Shown here piece by piece: positions 22,727-33,935 of a DNA stretch of 64,000 nt. The stretch comes from Dromiciops gliroides (Eukaryota > Chordata > Mammalia > Microbiotheria > Microbiotheriidae). Below the pieces are notes generated by a model, which was not told the origin of the DNA, made no database searches, and was given only the letters and a program-made list of their open reading frames with translations. The stretch lies in assembly GCF_019393635.1 (NCBI RefSeq), contig NC_057866.1, forward strand, positions 11,232,223 to 11,296,222. The letters are read 5' to 3'. Made by a program: the position numbers and the translations under genes. Each line of letters begins with the position of its first letter. Position 1 is the first letter of the stretch.

Positions 22727-22889
22727 GTTAGGTTGTTTTTTGTTTTTTTTTTTGTGGGGCAATGAGGGTTAAGTGACTTGCCCAGGGTCAATCAGCTAGT
22801 AAGTGTCAAGTGTCTGAGGTCAAATTTGAACCCAGGTCCTCCGGAATCCAGGGCCAGTGCTTTATCCCCTGTGCCACCTAACTGCCCCC
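22727..22889 (-). repeat. tRNA-derived SINE with 16-bp duplication
   Basis: TCATCAAAATATTTTT flanks it at 22711-22726 and 22890-22905. Antisense copy from oligo-T to CCACCTAACTGCCCC. Confidence 0.93.
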
Positions 22890-22980
22890 TCATCAAAATA
22901 TTTTTAAAGAAATGGGTTCAAGGACTCCAGGTTAAGAATCTCTGCCCTAGGGGGCAGGTAGGTGGCATTTGGGGGGGGGG

Positions 22981-23111
22981 GCAGGGCAATGAGGGTTAAG
23001 TAACTTGCCCAGAGTCACACAGCTAGTGTCAAGTGTCTGAGGTCAGATTTGAACTCAGGTCCTCCTGAATCCAGGGCCGGTGCTTTATCCACTGCACCAC
23101 CTCACTGCCCC
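22981..23111 (-). repeat. tRNA-derived SINE
   Basis: Antisense copy with the usual internal strings and a small deletion (CTAGTGTCAAG). Just left of it, 22949-22967 has GGGGGCAGGTAGGTGGC, which looks like the head of another SINE in plus orientation. Confidence 0.88.
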
Positions 23112-23158
23112 AGCTTTGATCCTCATTAATGTGAGCTCATTGTTTTTTGCATTTTCTT

Positions 23159-23292
23159 AGTGAGGCAATTGGGGTTAAGTGACTTGCCCAGGGTCACACA
23201 GCTAGTAAGTGTTAAGTGTCTGAGGCCGGATTTGAACTCAGGTACTCCTGACTCCAGGGCTGGTGCTCTATCCATTGCCACCTAGCTGCCCC
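23159..23292 (-). repeat. tRNA-derived SINE with 18-bp duplication
   Basis: TGTTTTTTGCATTTTCTT flanks it at 23141-23158 and 23293-23310. Antisense copy. Confidence 0.93.
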
Positions 23293-23310
23293 TGTTTTTT
23301 GCATTTTCTT

Positions 23311-24630
23311 TTGCTTAAATAAAGGCTGTCTGTTACTGAAAGAGGGAGAGGGAACCAACTCTGCCCTAGAGCATTTTATGGTGCTTACCTCTCACTCTTC
23401 ACTTAGGACACTCAGGCTGATCATCACAGAATCACAGCATCACGGGGTATGAGGGGACCTCGAAAACCATTGAGTCCAACCATAGCTCACCAGTTTTCCT
23501 TAGAAGATCCTCTGGTCTCCTCTTGGGTCCTCCTAGAAGGGAGAGCTGCTGGCTCTCCAGCCCATCCCCCAACCAGGCAGCCTCCTTCCCCCATCCCCCA
23601 ACCAGGCAGCCTCCCCCCCCCCCCATCCCCCAACCAGGCAGCCTCCCTCCCCCATCTCCCATGGCTCTCCAGGTTAGGAATCTTTGTCCAGCCGTCCAAC
23701 CTAACTGTGCCTCTCTGTACCCGTCATCCATTGCCCCTAATTCTGACCTTTGGGGCCAAGCAGAGCACAATCAGATCCCTTTATGGTCCTTCCCATACTG
23801 GCAGGAAGCTCTCAGGCCTATCCCCCCCCCCTGCCCCCACCTTACAGCCTCAGTCCCTTCAACCAACCTGGACACCTTTATTCAAGGTCTTTACTCCCCT
23901 GGTCAATTCAATTCAAGCAATTATATTTACGATTTAAAACTTTGCATTGAAATACTGTTTTTCTATCATATTCCATTTTCCAATATGGACTTCCCTCTCC
24001 CCTTCTACCTAATAAGCTGCACCTGCAAGAAAGAAATTGGAAAAGCAGTTTGACAAAACCAACCAATACACAATTGAAGTCAGAAGGTCTAAACAACATT
24101 CCTCACCCATAGTCCCCCACCTCTGCAGAGAGAGGTGGGGCGTTTTCTCAGCCTTTCTCCAGGGAGCATTTTTGAAGTGCATTCTCCTCAACTGGGGCTG
24201 GAAACTCCGAGACAGGATAGGACTCTACTGTTAGGGCACAAATGCAGAATGAAAAAGTATATACTCGAATTCCAAATCATTTGGGATGTGGGACGGGGGG
24301 TGGGGGGGGTGGAGGGGGAGTAGAAAGTGAGGAAAGGCCTTTCGTGGGGGATGGCCTTCCTATTTGAGTTAGGGATTCCAAGCAGCAGCCCTGAGGACAG
24401 AGAGCAATCCCACTGTGAAGGTCTGTGGGGAATAGGAGCTGTATTATTACTAGTTATCATTTCCTATGTCTATGAGCAGCAGGCCAGATGATAGAAAGAG
24501 GCTCTGGCCAGTATTGGGAATTCTGCCTCTGCTGCTTGCTAGCTGTGTGGTTCTGGGCAAGCACCTTAACTCCCCTAAACCTGTCTCCTTATTTGTGAAG
24601 AGAGGCCATTAAAACTTGCAATCTTTGAAT
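23311..24630. other. intergenic, mostly unrecognised
   Basis: Apart from the minisatellite and a MIR-like piece at 24500-24615, I recognise nothing. The ORFs at 23449-24053 overlap the minisatellite and look compositional. Confidence 0.5.
23561..23665 (+). repeat. C-rich minisatellite, about 3.5 units of 29-33 bp
   Basis: Each unit carries CCATCCCCCAACCAGGCAGC followed by CTCC and a variable C run. Three full units and a partial one. Confidence 0.85.
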
Positions 24631-24639
24631 GTCTTTTAC

Positions 24640-24845
24640 TGTTGTTCAGTCATATCTGATTCTTCCTGACCCCACTGGGGGTCCTCGGTAAAGATACTGG
24701 GGTGTTTTGCCATTTCCTTCTCCAGTTCATTTTACACATGAGGAAACTGAGGCAAACAGGATGGAGTGACTTGCCCCAGGGCACACAGCTAGGAAGTTTC
24801 TGAGAGCAGATTTGAACTCACGTCTTCCTGACCTAAAACAGCTAA
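24640..24845 (-). repeat. Mar1-type SINE
   Basis: Antisense order: GTTGTTCAGTCATATCTGAT, TTTTGCCATTTCCTTCTCCA, CATGAGGAAACTGAGGCAAA, GGGCACACAGCTAGGAAG, TTTGAACTCACGTCTTCCTG. This is the marsupial Mar1 tail and tRNA head. Confidence 0.8.
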
Positions 24846-24939
24846 TCTATTAATCAGCAATTGTCTTGTCTCCTATTTGGCTGTTTGACAGTCAATTCAA
24901 TTTCTCAAACACTTATTTAGTGCCTTCTGTGTGTCCCGG

Positions 24940-25100
24940 CTTCTTGGAGCTGATTCAGCTGTGTGTGACTCTGTGTACATCACTTAACCTCGGCCAGCCT
25001 CAATGGTCTCATTTGTAAATGGGGATAATCCCTCTGTTTCCTCCTTCCTTTGGGGTGTACTGGGGTTTAAATGAGCTAAAGGTAGGGTTTCAAAACCTTA
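24940..25100 (+). repeat. MIR remnant
   Basis: CTGTGTACATCACTTAACCT, TCATTTGTAAATGGGGATAA, and GGTTTAAATGAGC in MIR order. Confidence 0.6.
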
Positions 25101-25499
25101 AAGTGGGACACAAAGGACGGCTATTATTATTTCAAGTGCTGTCAGGTGGGAGAGGGGTTAAATGTCATCCTTTTAACCTCAGGGGGCAGAAGCAGGAACA
25201 GGGGAGGGGGAGGGGGAGCTCAGAAGAGCTGGCTGCTTATCAGAGGAGAGATTCCTCATGTATATAGGAAGGGTGGTATGACTGCTGAGGCACCTTCATG
25301 TCTGAGATGCTGTGGTTCTGTGGTAGTTACCTTGTATCTATTTGTATCGCTACTACTCGCCACATAGTAAGCACTACTAAATACCTTTTCATTCTTTGTA
25401 TCCAGTGCCTTGCACGTAGATAGTCTCCTGTCTCCAGAACCTTTTGAATGGCATTGAATCCTACCAAGACCAAGTTCTGTCCTTTCACCCTTGTAATGA

Positions 25500-25660
25500 C
25501 TACATAACTTTTTTTTTTTTTTTTTAGTGAGGCAATTGGGGTTAAGTGACTTGCCCAGGGTCACACAGCTAGTAAGTGTTAAGTGTCTGAGGCTGGATTT
25601 GAACTCAGGTACTCCTGACTTCAGGGATGGTGCTCTGTCCACTGAGCCACCTAGCTGCCC
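25500..25660 (-). repeat. tRNA-derived SINE with 16-bp duplication
   Basis: TTCACCCTTGTAATGA flanks it at 25484-25499 and 25661-25676. Antisense copy with a 22-bp oligo-T. Confidence 0.93.
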
Positions 25661-25676
25661 TTCACCCTTGTAATGA

Positions 25677-26897
25677 ACAGGATGATTTAAGCAGTTGTGG
25701 TAAAGAGCTAAGTTGATTTCTGCTGGCAGCAAAGAGCCATTGGGGATGGAACAGGTGGGGAGGTGGGAGCATTAGCTTGACAATGGTGTGTGAAAGAATT
25801 GGAAGGGAGAGACCTGGAGGCCAAAGACCAAAGTAACTGAGGCCTGAGCCTGTCCTTGGATGATAGGGTGGGCTGGGAGAAGAAAGGAATCAGAGGGTCC
25901 TGGAGAAGGCAGTGACTGATTCCCAGTTGACTGGATGGCTGAGGAGAGGAGGGGAGAGAGGAGAGAAAGATGGCTCCTTCTTTGGTAACTCGGGGTCCTC
26001 ATCTTTTCCTCACCTCCTCAAGTTGCCATGAGGGTGGAGGTGATGTTAACCAGGATACCCTTCACTCATCTTTGCTGCCCAGGGTCATGAAACAGCGATA
26101 ATCCGCTTGCCTGAGGTGTGACTTTTACAGATGAGATCACACTACAAGTCAGCTAGGGAGGCAGCCCAGCCGGTAGAGAGAGTGCCAGATCTCAGCTCAG
26201 AGGCCAGGGGGCACAACCACTTGTTTTTCTGCCATGAGCCGGTTGGGACGGCTGGCTTCTGAGGTCCTTTCCAGCTTGAAATCTAGGATCCTCGGGAGCA
26301 AAGCAGGATTGAAGCCCAGCTGAACTCCTCTGACCACCTCTGGGATGGGAAGGACTGTGGGCTGACAAAGTGATCCCCTGATTGGTCCCATTGTCCCTCC
26401 CTCACCCGTGTCTCCATGATGGGGGTTCTCTGTCTGAGAAGCTTGGCCACTGAGGTGGGAAAAGGGACCACCTGGGCCTCTGTCTCTCTTTCTCTTCCCC
26501 TCCGACCATCATGTGGGACCTCTGAAACACTCTTAGACTAGAAGAGATTCCTCTTTTCTCTGCTCCCCAGGGATGGAGGTTATTTGCATGTGGCAGCCAG
26601 AGCATGCGCTATCCCCAGCTGCCTCTTTAGCTTGGGTTTCTTTCCAAGGGAGCCCTGGGCCAGGCCAATACAGGTCCCAGCCTCAGGCCTCTGGCCTCTG
26701 ACTCCTCCCCTGCCCCCCCCCAACCCCCAGCTTCTCCTGGTGCTTTTCAGAGCCGGCTCGACCCAGGACTCCCAGACTACTCATTCATCCTACTGCTGGC
26801 TCATCTGCTCCCTTCTGGGTCCCACTTATAAAGAGTCTTCCCCCTTGAGAATGTAAGCCTCTTGAGGTCAGAGATCATTCTTTTTGTTTATATTCCC
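25677..26897. other. intergenic, unrecognised
   Basis: GC-balanced sequence without a clear repeat except a possible MIR piece near 26090-26150. No gene was seen. Confidence 0.5.
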
Positions 26898-27060
26898 AGG
26901 GGCAGCTAGGTGGCACAGTGGATAGAGCACCGGCCCTGGAGTCAGGAGGACCTGAGTTCAAATCTGGCCTCAGACACTTAACACTTATTAGCTGTGTGAC
27001 CTTGGGCAAGTCACTTAACCCCAATTGCCTCACCAAAACAACAACAACAACAAACACCCA
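26898..27060 (+). repeat. tRNA-derived SINE
   Basis: Near-consensus copy: GGGGCAGCTAGGTGGCACAG, CTGAGTTCAAATCTGG, CCCCAATTGCCTCACC, then an (AAC)n tail. Confidence 0.93.
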
Positions 27061-27109
27061 ACAAAACAAGATCTAAGCCAGGACTGGGAGTTTCTGAGGA
27101 CTGCAGGGC

Positions 27110-27725
27110 TGGGGTGAAGGTGGTACAGTCTGTGAAATATTACACACTGGGATGCTTTCAATCCTTCCCTGCAAAGAGAGGTCAGAATTACCCTTTCAGG
27201 GCTTCGGCTTTTGTCAGTCTGCTTATAATATGCTCTGGTAGCTGCCCATGGCTTCCAGGAGCAAATACAAAGTGCTCTGCTTGGCATTCAAAGCCTTTCA
27301 TCACCTGGCCCCTCCTGCCTCTCCAGTCCTCTTACTTCTCAACACAGTCTCTGATGTAGGGATGCTGGCTTCCTGGCCATCTCTCAGCTCTGGGCATTTT
27401 CTCTAACTATCCTCCATACCTCCCTCTTCATCTTTGCCCACTGACCTCCCTGGCTTCCTTTAAGTCCCAACTAAAATCCCACCTTCTACAGGAAGCCTTC
27501 CCCAACCCTTCTTAATTCTAGTGCCTTCCCTCTGTTAGTCATTTCCTACTTATCCTGTCTAGAGCTTGCCTGGAAAATGTTTGTTTACATATGGTCTCCC
27601 TCCATTAGATTGTAAGCTCCTTGGGCCCAGGGACTGTCTTTTGCCTCTTTTTGTATCCCTAGAGCTTAGCACAGAGCCTGGCACACAGTAGGTGCTTACT
27701 GAATGTTTATTGATTGGTTGGTTAT
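27110..27725 (+). repeat. L2 3' region
   Basis: CTTTAAGTCCCAACTAAAAT, CTACAGGAAGCCTTCCCCAA, TTAGATTGTAAGCTCCTTGG and the tail TAGGTGCTTACTGAATGTTT. A long and well preserved L2 3' part. Confidence 0.8.
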
Positions 27726-28735
27726 GAGTCTTTTGTATCTAAAATATTTTTTTGTATGGAGGAAATAAATAGCTGTCTTATATCTGATCGACAGTGTACA
27801 CTGAATAGCTTTCTGATCTCTTTGGGAAAGATACTAGATTTGAATCAAACGATATCTTTCTTTAAATGATTTTCCCTGGGTCCCAGATGGGATTATACAG
27901 AGCTACAGAAAGAGAGGGAAAAAAAAGCCTGAGCCTTCTCTTGAGAGTCTGGCAGTCCCCGGATTGAATCCAGCTTGCTTTAGCCCAAAGCTGGGCCCCC
28001 TGGGTGGGAGAGGACACTCCAGAGCCCTGGACTTAGCAGCAGCTCTGCTTCCCTATTTTTAAGGCCAAGTATAGATCAGAAAGGAAACAAGTTTCATGAA
28101 AGGCTCATGACCAGCCTGTCCAACTTTGTAGAACTGGTCAAGTTTGGGCAGAACTTTACCTGCCCAGAGCCCCGCCTCTGCTTAGCACCCCTTACAACTC
28201 ATTATTCTGGCAGCTTCCATAGAGCTGTCCTCGGTGCTGCATCCCAGCAAAGAGATGATCTTGGGTGCTCGAAGGCCGAGATGACTAGAGCCCCAATCTT
28301 GCTGAGGATCCTGCTTTCCAAGGACCTGCCTAGCTAAGAATCTGGGGGCTCATCCCCACCTTGTCTGGTCACTAGGCGGTGGATTCTTTGGCCAGGGCAA
28401 CCTATGAAACAAAGAAAATGGTGAGGATCAAAGAGCAATTTGATAAATGAATTAAGTAAATTAAATTAAGCCCAGATCAGGAATAAGAGGTAACATCAGC
28501 ACTTGGCTCTAGGCTTCCTGGCTCCCCACCCCATGCGGCTTTTGAAATTTCTTCCATGGCAATTAAGTTGATCAATTAATCAGTTACCAAGAAGTTATCA
28601 AAGATCCATTTTAGAACTAAGCTTGCTGCGTGCAGTGATTCTTTGTTCCTTTATTTTGTCTCTGCATTCTCAGCACCTAGCACGGGGTGCCTGGCTCCTC
28701 AATATTGTCTGATAGATTCATTAATTCATCTCTCA
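27726..28735. other. intergenic, unrecognised
   Basis: A/T-richer stretch; an L2-like tail string near 28655-28700 is the only familiar piece. No gene was seen. Confidence 0.45.
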
Positions 28736-28739
28736 TCCA

Positions 28740-29612
28740 ACTGCTCTCTCTGAAGGGATTCCTCATCTCTTAATTATGAAACCCACTGGCCGCTCATCTG
28801 TCCTCATCCTTCTCTTCCTCTGTGCAGCCTTTGACACTGTCCATCACCCTCTTTTCTCTCTAGACTGTCCTCTACCTTACCTACTACTTCTCTATCTCCG
28901 TTGCTGGATTTTCATCTGCATCAGTAGGTCAATCAGCAAATATCATTTCAGCACTTACTATGTACCAGCTAGTGTTCTAAGTGCTGGGAATAAAAATCTG
29001 AGCAGTGAGCAAGAGAGCTCGTCCCTTCCCCTAAGGACCTTACATCCTAATGAGGGTGGACAGCATAAAAGGCAGCTGACAGGGGTGGCATGAAGGAACT
29101 CAACTCTGTCTTGGGCCCTCTTCTCCCACCTCAATGGCTTTACTTGGTGGTTGCAAGTGAATTCACTTCTCATCTCTGTGCAGACGACTCTCAGATCTGC
29201 TGCTCTCTAATCTCTCGGCTGACCTCCATCTGGACCTCCCATCTTTAACTGACCATTAGATGCACTGAACTAAATGTCACGCCGGTATCTTCAACTGAAT
29301 ATCTCCAGATCTAACCTCCTCAGCTTTGCTCAGAGACCTCCCCACTTCCTCCCTTTTCTGTTACAGTCCGGGGCACCAACCTCCTATTGAGCTGATGACT
29401 TCCTTGACTCTTCACTCTCACCCCCTCCCCATGGCCAATCAATCATCAATCAATCAATTTATCAGTTCTACTTTTATCCCATCCCTCATGTATTCCCCCT
29501 TCTCTTCTTTGACACAGCCGCCACCTTGCTGCAGTTCCTCATTACCTAATGCCTGGAATATATTCCCTTTTGCAAACCTCTTCTGACTCTGATCCATTCT
29601 CCATTCCTCTGT
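28740..29612 (+). repeat. L2 ORF2 remnant
   Basis: The plus strand reads SSVLILLFLCAAFDTVHHPL, the L2 reverse-transcriptase motif around AAFDTVDH with the catalytic region decayed. Interrupted near 28935-29090 by an L2/MIR3-type antisense tail. Confidence 0.75.
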
Positions 29613-29627
29613 CAAACTGATGTTCCT

Positions 29628-29802
29628 GGGGGCAGCTGGGTGGCACAGTGGATAAAGCACCAGTCTCGGAGTCAGGAGGACCTGAGTTCAAATTTGACCT
29701 CAGACACTTGACACTTTTTAGCTGTGTGACCCTGGGCAAGTTACTGAACCCTCATTGCCCTGCAAAAAACCCCCAAAAAACAAAAACAAAAAACAAAACC
29801 AA
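29628..29802 (+). repeat. tRNA-derived SINE inserted in L2
   Basis: Imperfect 15-bp duplication CAAACTGATGTTCCT (29613-29627) and CAAACTGATGCTCCT (29803-29817). Full head, box B and C/A-rich tail. Confidence 0.93.
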
Positions 29803-29957
29803 CAAACTGATGCTCCTACAATACAGGTCTGACTACATCACCCCCTCTCAGGAAGCTTCAGTGGCTCACTATTACCTCCAGGATCAAATGCAAACCTTTT
29901 TGTTTGGCTTTCAAAGACTTTCACAGCCTTCCTCCTTCCTGCCCTTCCAGTCTTCTT
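29803..29957 (+). repeat. L2 fragment between insertions
   Basis: TACAGGTCTGACTACATCAC and CTTCAGTGGCTCACTATTAC are L2 strings. The segment is continuous across the L1 insertion with the L2 sequence from 31025. Confidence 0.75.
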
Positions 29958-31024
29958 CTTTTTTTTTTAATTAATAAAGTATTTTATTTTTTTCCCCATT
30001 ACATGTAAAGATAGTTCTCCACTTTTGTTTATACAAGCTTTCCAATTTCAGATTTTTCTCCCCTCCTCCCCTCCCTCCCCCCTCCCCTAGACAGCAGGTA
30101 ATCTGATATAGGTTACATATACATACATATATATATATATATATACACATATATACATAATAACATTAAACATTTCTGCATTAGTCATGTTATAAGAGAA
30201 AAATCAGAGCAATGATGAAAAACCTCAAAATAGATAAACATCAGCACCGAAAACAAAAGAAATAGTATGGTTCATTCAGCATCTACTCCACAGTTCTTTT
30301 TTTTTCTCCTGGATTTGGAGATCCTCTTCCATCATGAGTCCCCTGGAACTCTTCTGTACCATTGCACTGGTGAGAAGAATATAGTCCATCACAGTAGATC
30401 AACACACAATGTTGATGTTACTGTGTACAATGTTCTTCTGGTTCTGCTCATCTCACTCATCATCAGCCCACGTAAGACCCTCTAGGTTTCTCTGAACTCC
30501 TCCTTCTCATCATTTCTTACAGCACAATAGTATTCCATTGTATTCATATACCACAATTTGTCCAGCCATTCCCCAATGGATGGGCATCCCCTCAACTTCC
30601 AATTCCTTGCTACCAAGTAAAGAGCAGCTATAAATATTTTTGTACATGTGGGTCCCTCTCCCCTTTCCATGATCTCTTTGGGAAAAAGACCCAAAAGTGG
30701 TATTGCTGGGCCATAGGGTATGCATAGCTTTATAGCCCTTTGGGCATAATTCCAAATTGCTCTCCAGAATGGTTGGATCAGTTCACAGCTCCACCAACGA
30801 TGCATTAGTGTTCCAATTTTCCCACAGCTTCTCCAACATTTATTATTTTCCTTTTTTGTCATTTTAGCCAATCTGATAGGTGTCAGGTGGTACCTCAGAA
30901 TTGTTTTAATTTGCATCTCTCTAATCATTAGAGTTTTAGAGCATTTTTTCATTTGGGAATAGATAGCTTTGGTTTCTTCATCAGAAAACTGCCTGTTCAT
31001 ATCCTTTGACCATTTCTCAATTGG
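29958..31024 (-). mobile_element. L1, 5'-truncated (1,067 bp), inserted in L2
   Basis: Perfect 15-bp duplication CCTTCCAGTCTTCTT at 29943-29957 and 31025-31039. The minus strand keeps an open ORF2 C-terminus: RPIEKWSKDMNRQFSDEETK, SLMIREMQ-like [60 protein letters not shown], and a stop near 30482, then the 3' UTR with (AT)n at 30125-30150 and a polypurine block. Recent copy by its open frame. Confidence 0.93.
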
Positions 31025-31411
31025 CCTTCCAGTCTTCTTAACACCTCCCTTCCCACCATATACCTTGCAGTCTAGTGCCACTGACCTCACACCAAGTCCT
31101 CCACCTTAGGCGCTCTGGGCATTTCCACCAGCTCACCCTCATGCCTGGAATGCTTTCCCCTCTTGTCTCCACCTCCTGACCTTCTCGTTTTCAAATCCTA
31201 CTCTCTCTCCCTCTCTCCCATATTCACCTTTGCAGCATCATTCCTCCAACACTGCCCCCATGCTGGTTCAGGTTCTGGTCACCTCACACCTGGACTATTG
31301 CAATAGCTTCCAGGGGGTGGGGGTGGTGGGGTCTGCCTGCCTCAAATATTCTCTGGCTCCAATCCATTCTCCATTCAGCCACTACAGTGATTTTCCTAAA
31401 ATGCAGGTCTG
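31025..31411 (+). repeat. L2 fragments
   Basis: ATGCCTGGAATGCTTTCCCC ends one L2 copy. CACCTGGACTATTGCAATAG begins a second, older one. Confidence 0.7.
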
Positions 31412-31581
31412 GTGGCAGCTAGGTGGTGCAGTGGATAGAGCACTGGCCCTGGAGTCAAGAGGACCTGAGTTCAAATCCGGTCTCAGACACTTGACACTTA
31501 CTAGCTGTGTGACCCTGGGCAAGTCACTTAACCCCAATTGCCTCACCAAAAAACAAAACAAAACAACACAACAACAACAAA
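31412..31581 (+). repeat. tRNA-derived SINE with 16-bp duplication
   Basis: CTAAAATGCAGGTCTG flanks it at 31396-31411 and 31582-31597. Confidence 0.94.
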
Positions 31582-32130
31582 CTAAAATGCAGGTCTGATC
31601 AGGTCACTCTATCCTCTCTCCCTAAACTCCAGTAGCTCCCTATCACCTCCAGGTACAAATACAAAATGCTCTCTGGGTCATTCAAAGCCCTTCATAACCG
31701 AGTGTCCTACCTTTCCAGCCTTCTTACACCTTAGTCCCCTCATGTATTCTATCAGGTGACACTGGCTTCTCCATGGTTCCATAAACAATGTCCTCCATCT
31801 CTCAGCTCTGGACATTTTTTCCTGACTGTTCTCCATGTCTGGAATGTTCTCACTCCTCTGCTCCAACTACTGACCTCTGTGCCTTCCTTTAAATCCCAAC
31901 TGAAGTCCCATACTCAGCAGGAAATCTTCCCTCACCCCTCTCAACCCCAGTACTTTCCCTCTGTTAGTTATCTCCTCCTTGTCCTGTATATAGCTAGCTT
32001 GGCACAGATTTGTTTGCGTGCTGTCTCCTCCATTAGATTATAAGCTCCTCGTGGGCAGGGACCCTTTTGCCTCATTTGTATCCCCAGAGCTTGGCACACA
32101 GCAAGTGCCAAATAAATGTATATTGTACGG
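31582..32130 (+). repeat. L2 3' region
   Basis: CTCTCCCTAAACTCCAGTAG, TAAATCCCAACTGAAGTCCC, CTGTTAGTTATCTCCTCCTT, and the tail GGCACACAGCAAGTGCCAAA with TAAATG. Confidence 0.8.
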
Positions 32131-32344
32131 AGTCCTTAAGCTTAGTGCTTTTCCTCTGCGACTCCTTTCAGTTCCTCCTGTACAGCCCTGTACAGGACTT
32201 GTCCATAGTTATTGGCATTTTGAGTTCTTACTATATCAATGAAATCACAGATAGAGTAAGAAATATCATTTCTTATCATTGCTATCTCTATCTTCATTCA
32301 AAACGCTGCTGATGTGGGCATGTTCCTGGCCACACTGGGTAAAG

Positions 32345-32363
32345 GCCACCAGAGGGCGCTAGG
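32345..32363 (+). promoter_or_regulatory. CTCF-type motif
   Basis: GCCACCAGAGGGCGCTAGG matches the CTCF core consensus CCACNAGRKGGCGC very closely. Occupancy is not known. Confidence 0.6.
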
Positions 32364-33759
32364 CCCATGGTCGAAAGAGCCCAGCCCAGCCAAGACAAAT
32401 CCTGGAAAGGGTGCTCAGGGCTATGGGGCTCTCTTGCCCCTTCCCTAAGAGGCAGGCGGGACTCGGGCTCTGGGTGCAGCTCTGCCCAGCAGGGGCTGGG
32501 GGGGCAGTGCCTCCCCCTGGCCCTGGAATCCTGTCATCTCTGGCTTGTTTCCTCCTAGCCCTTTCACCCCTGCTTCCTTCTGACTCAGGGAGTCAAATTT
32601 CCTAGACTTGGAAACCTGGTCTCTAATTTCCGACCCCTCGCCCTCCCCCTTCTCCTGCTTGAGGTGCCGGGGCTGGTTCTGCCTGATCCTTGCCCCCAGC
32701 CGGACCCCTTGTAGAGAGCTGGAGCCTTTGCCCCATCCCGTGGCCCAGGATGGGGGTGGCAGGATACTCGGGAGCGTGGCTGAGGATGGGCGTAGCACAG
32801 GCCGCACTAACCCAAGGTTGGGGGGAGGGCAGCAAAGGGCTCTTTCATCCTAAGGAAAGGCCTGGGAATCCAGGCACCTGGGCCCTGGCTGGAAGGGGAT
32901 GCCTAGGTCTGGGGGGAGGGGGCGGTGAGCCACTCCCCAGAGGCCTCCCTCCGGAAGGCCCTGGCTGGGGCCCCTTGGCTCCCTGGGAGATGCTTCCAGG
33001 GGGCAGGGGTCTGGGCTGACTCTTCCTCCCAAGCCCACCTTTCGCAAAGGTTCCAGGGCCTCCCCACCCCCTGAGGCTCTGCCCTTTGCTCCTGGGCCCC
33101 CCCCCTTCCCCTTCTAGCCCCAACATGGCTCCAAGCCTGGCTTCCAAACTCCATCCCTTGTCCCCTAGTTAGGCACCCCTCCCCCTCTCCCTGCCTAGCC
33201 ACACGACTCCCTGGAGCTCTGGCCTCCCCTGGACCACCTCCCATCCCCCCCTCCTTCAGTTCACACCCCTACCCCCTCCCTGACTCCCCTCTGCATCAAT
33301 TACCCTAAATGTCCTTCTGTCTGGGCTCACCACCTCCCCTCCCCCAGTCTCCCAGCAGGCAGTCCTGCCTGCCTGCCTCCCTCCCTCCCCCCTCCTCTCA
33401 AAGCCCTTAGTCTCCCCAGTGGTCCCACCTCCAGTCCCCTTGGTTATCCATCTCCTCCGTCAGGCCCCCCCCCCCCCCATTCTCTCCACCTAATCACTTC
33501 TTATTTCTTCAGTTCCTCTACCCGCTCAGGCTCCTTCCCTCCCTCTCCATTCTTCCAGTCCTCCTGGGGGCCCCTCCTGAGCCCCCCCCCCCAGCCGGCT
33601 GACCACACTGCTCCTGAGGCCTGGCTCTCCTTCAGCTCCCAGCCCCCTCCGCCCCCCCCTCCCCCCAGGAGCCCGGCCTCCATGACATTGTCTACCTTTG
33701 GAGAGCGGGTGTGGGATGGCGAAAGCCTGACCTCCCAGCCACACTCAGATCTGGTAGCT

Positions 33760-33935
33760 TTTTGGACCCAGACAGATCCTTCACCCCATGAACCTCAGTT
33801 TCCCCCTCTGTAAAACAAGCCTCACATGGCAAACTTGAAGCTTGCAATCCACATTTCAGTTTAGGAAAAGGATCTGGGAGTGTCTCATCAAGCACCACAG
33901 TGCCTGGCACACAGTAGGTGCCTACTAAATGCTGG
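33760..33935 (+). repeat. MIR/L2 remnant
   Basis: CCTCAGTTTCCCCCTCTGTA and the tail GTGCCTGGCACACAGTAGGT with GCCTACTAAATG. Confidence 0.65.

Noticed and set aside
30482-31090. 202-residue minus-strand ORF as a host gene
   Set aside because: It is the C-terminus of L1 ORF2 (WWSCELIQPFW, MEYYCAVRNDE), bounded by a target-site duplication.
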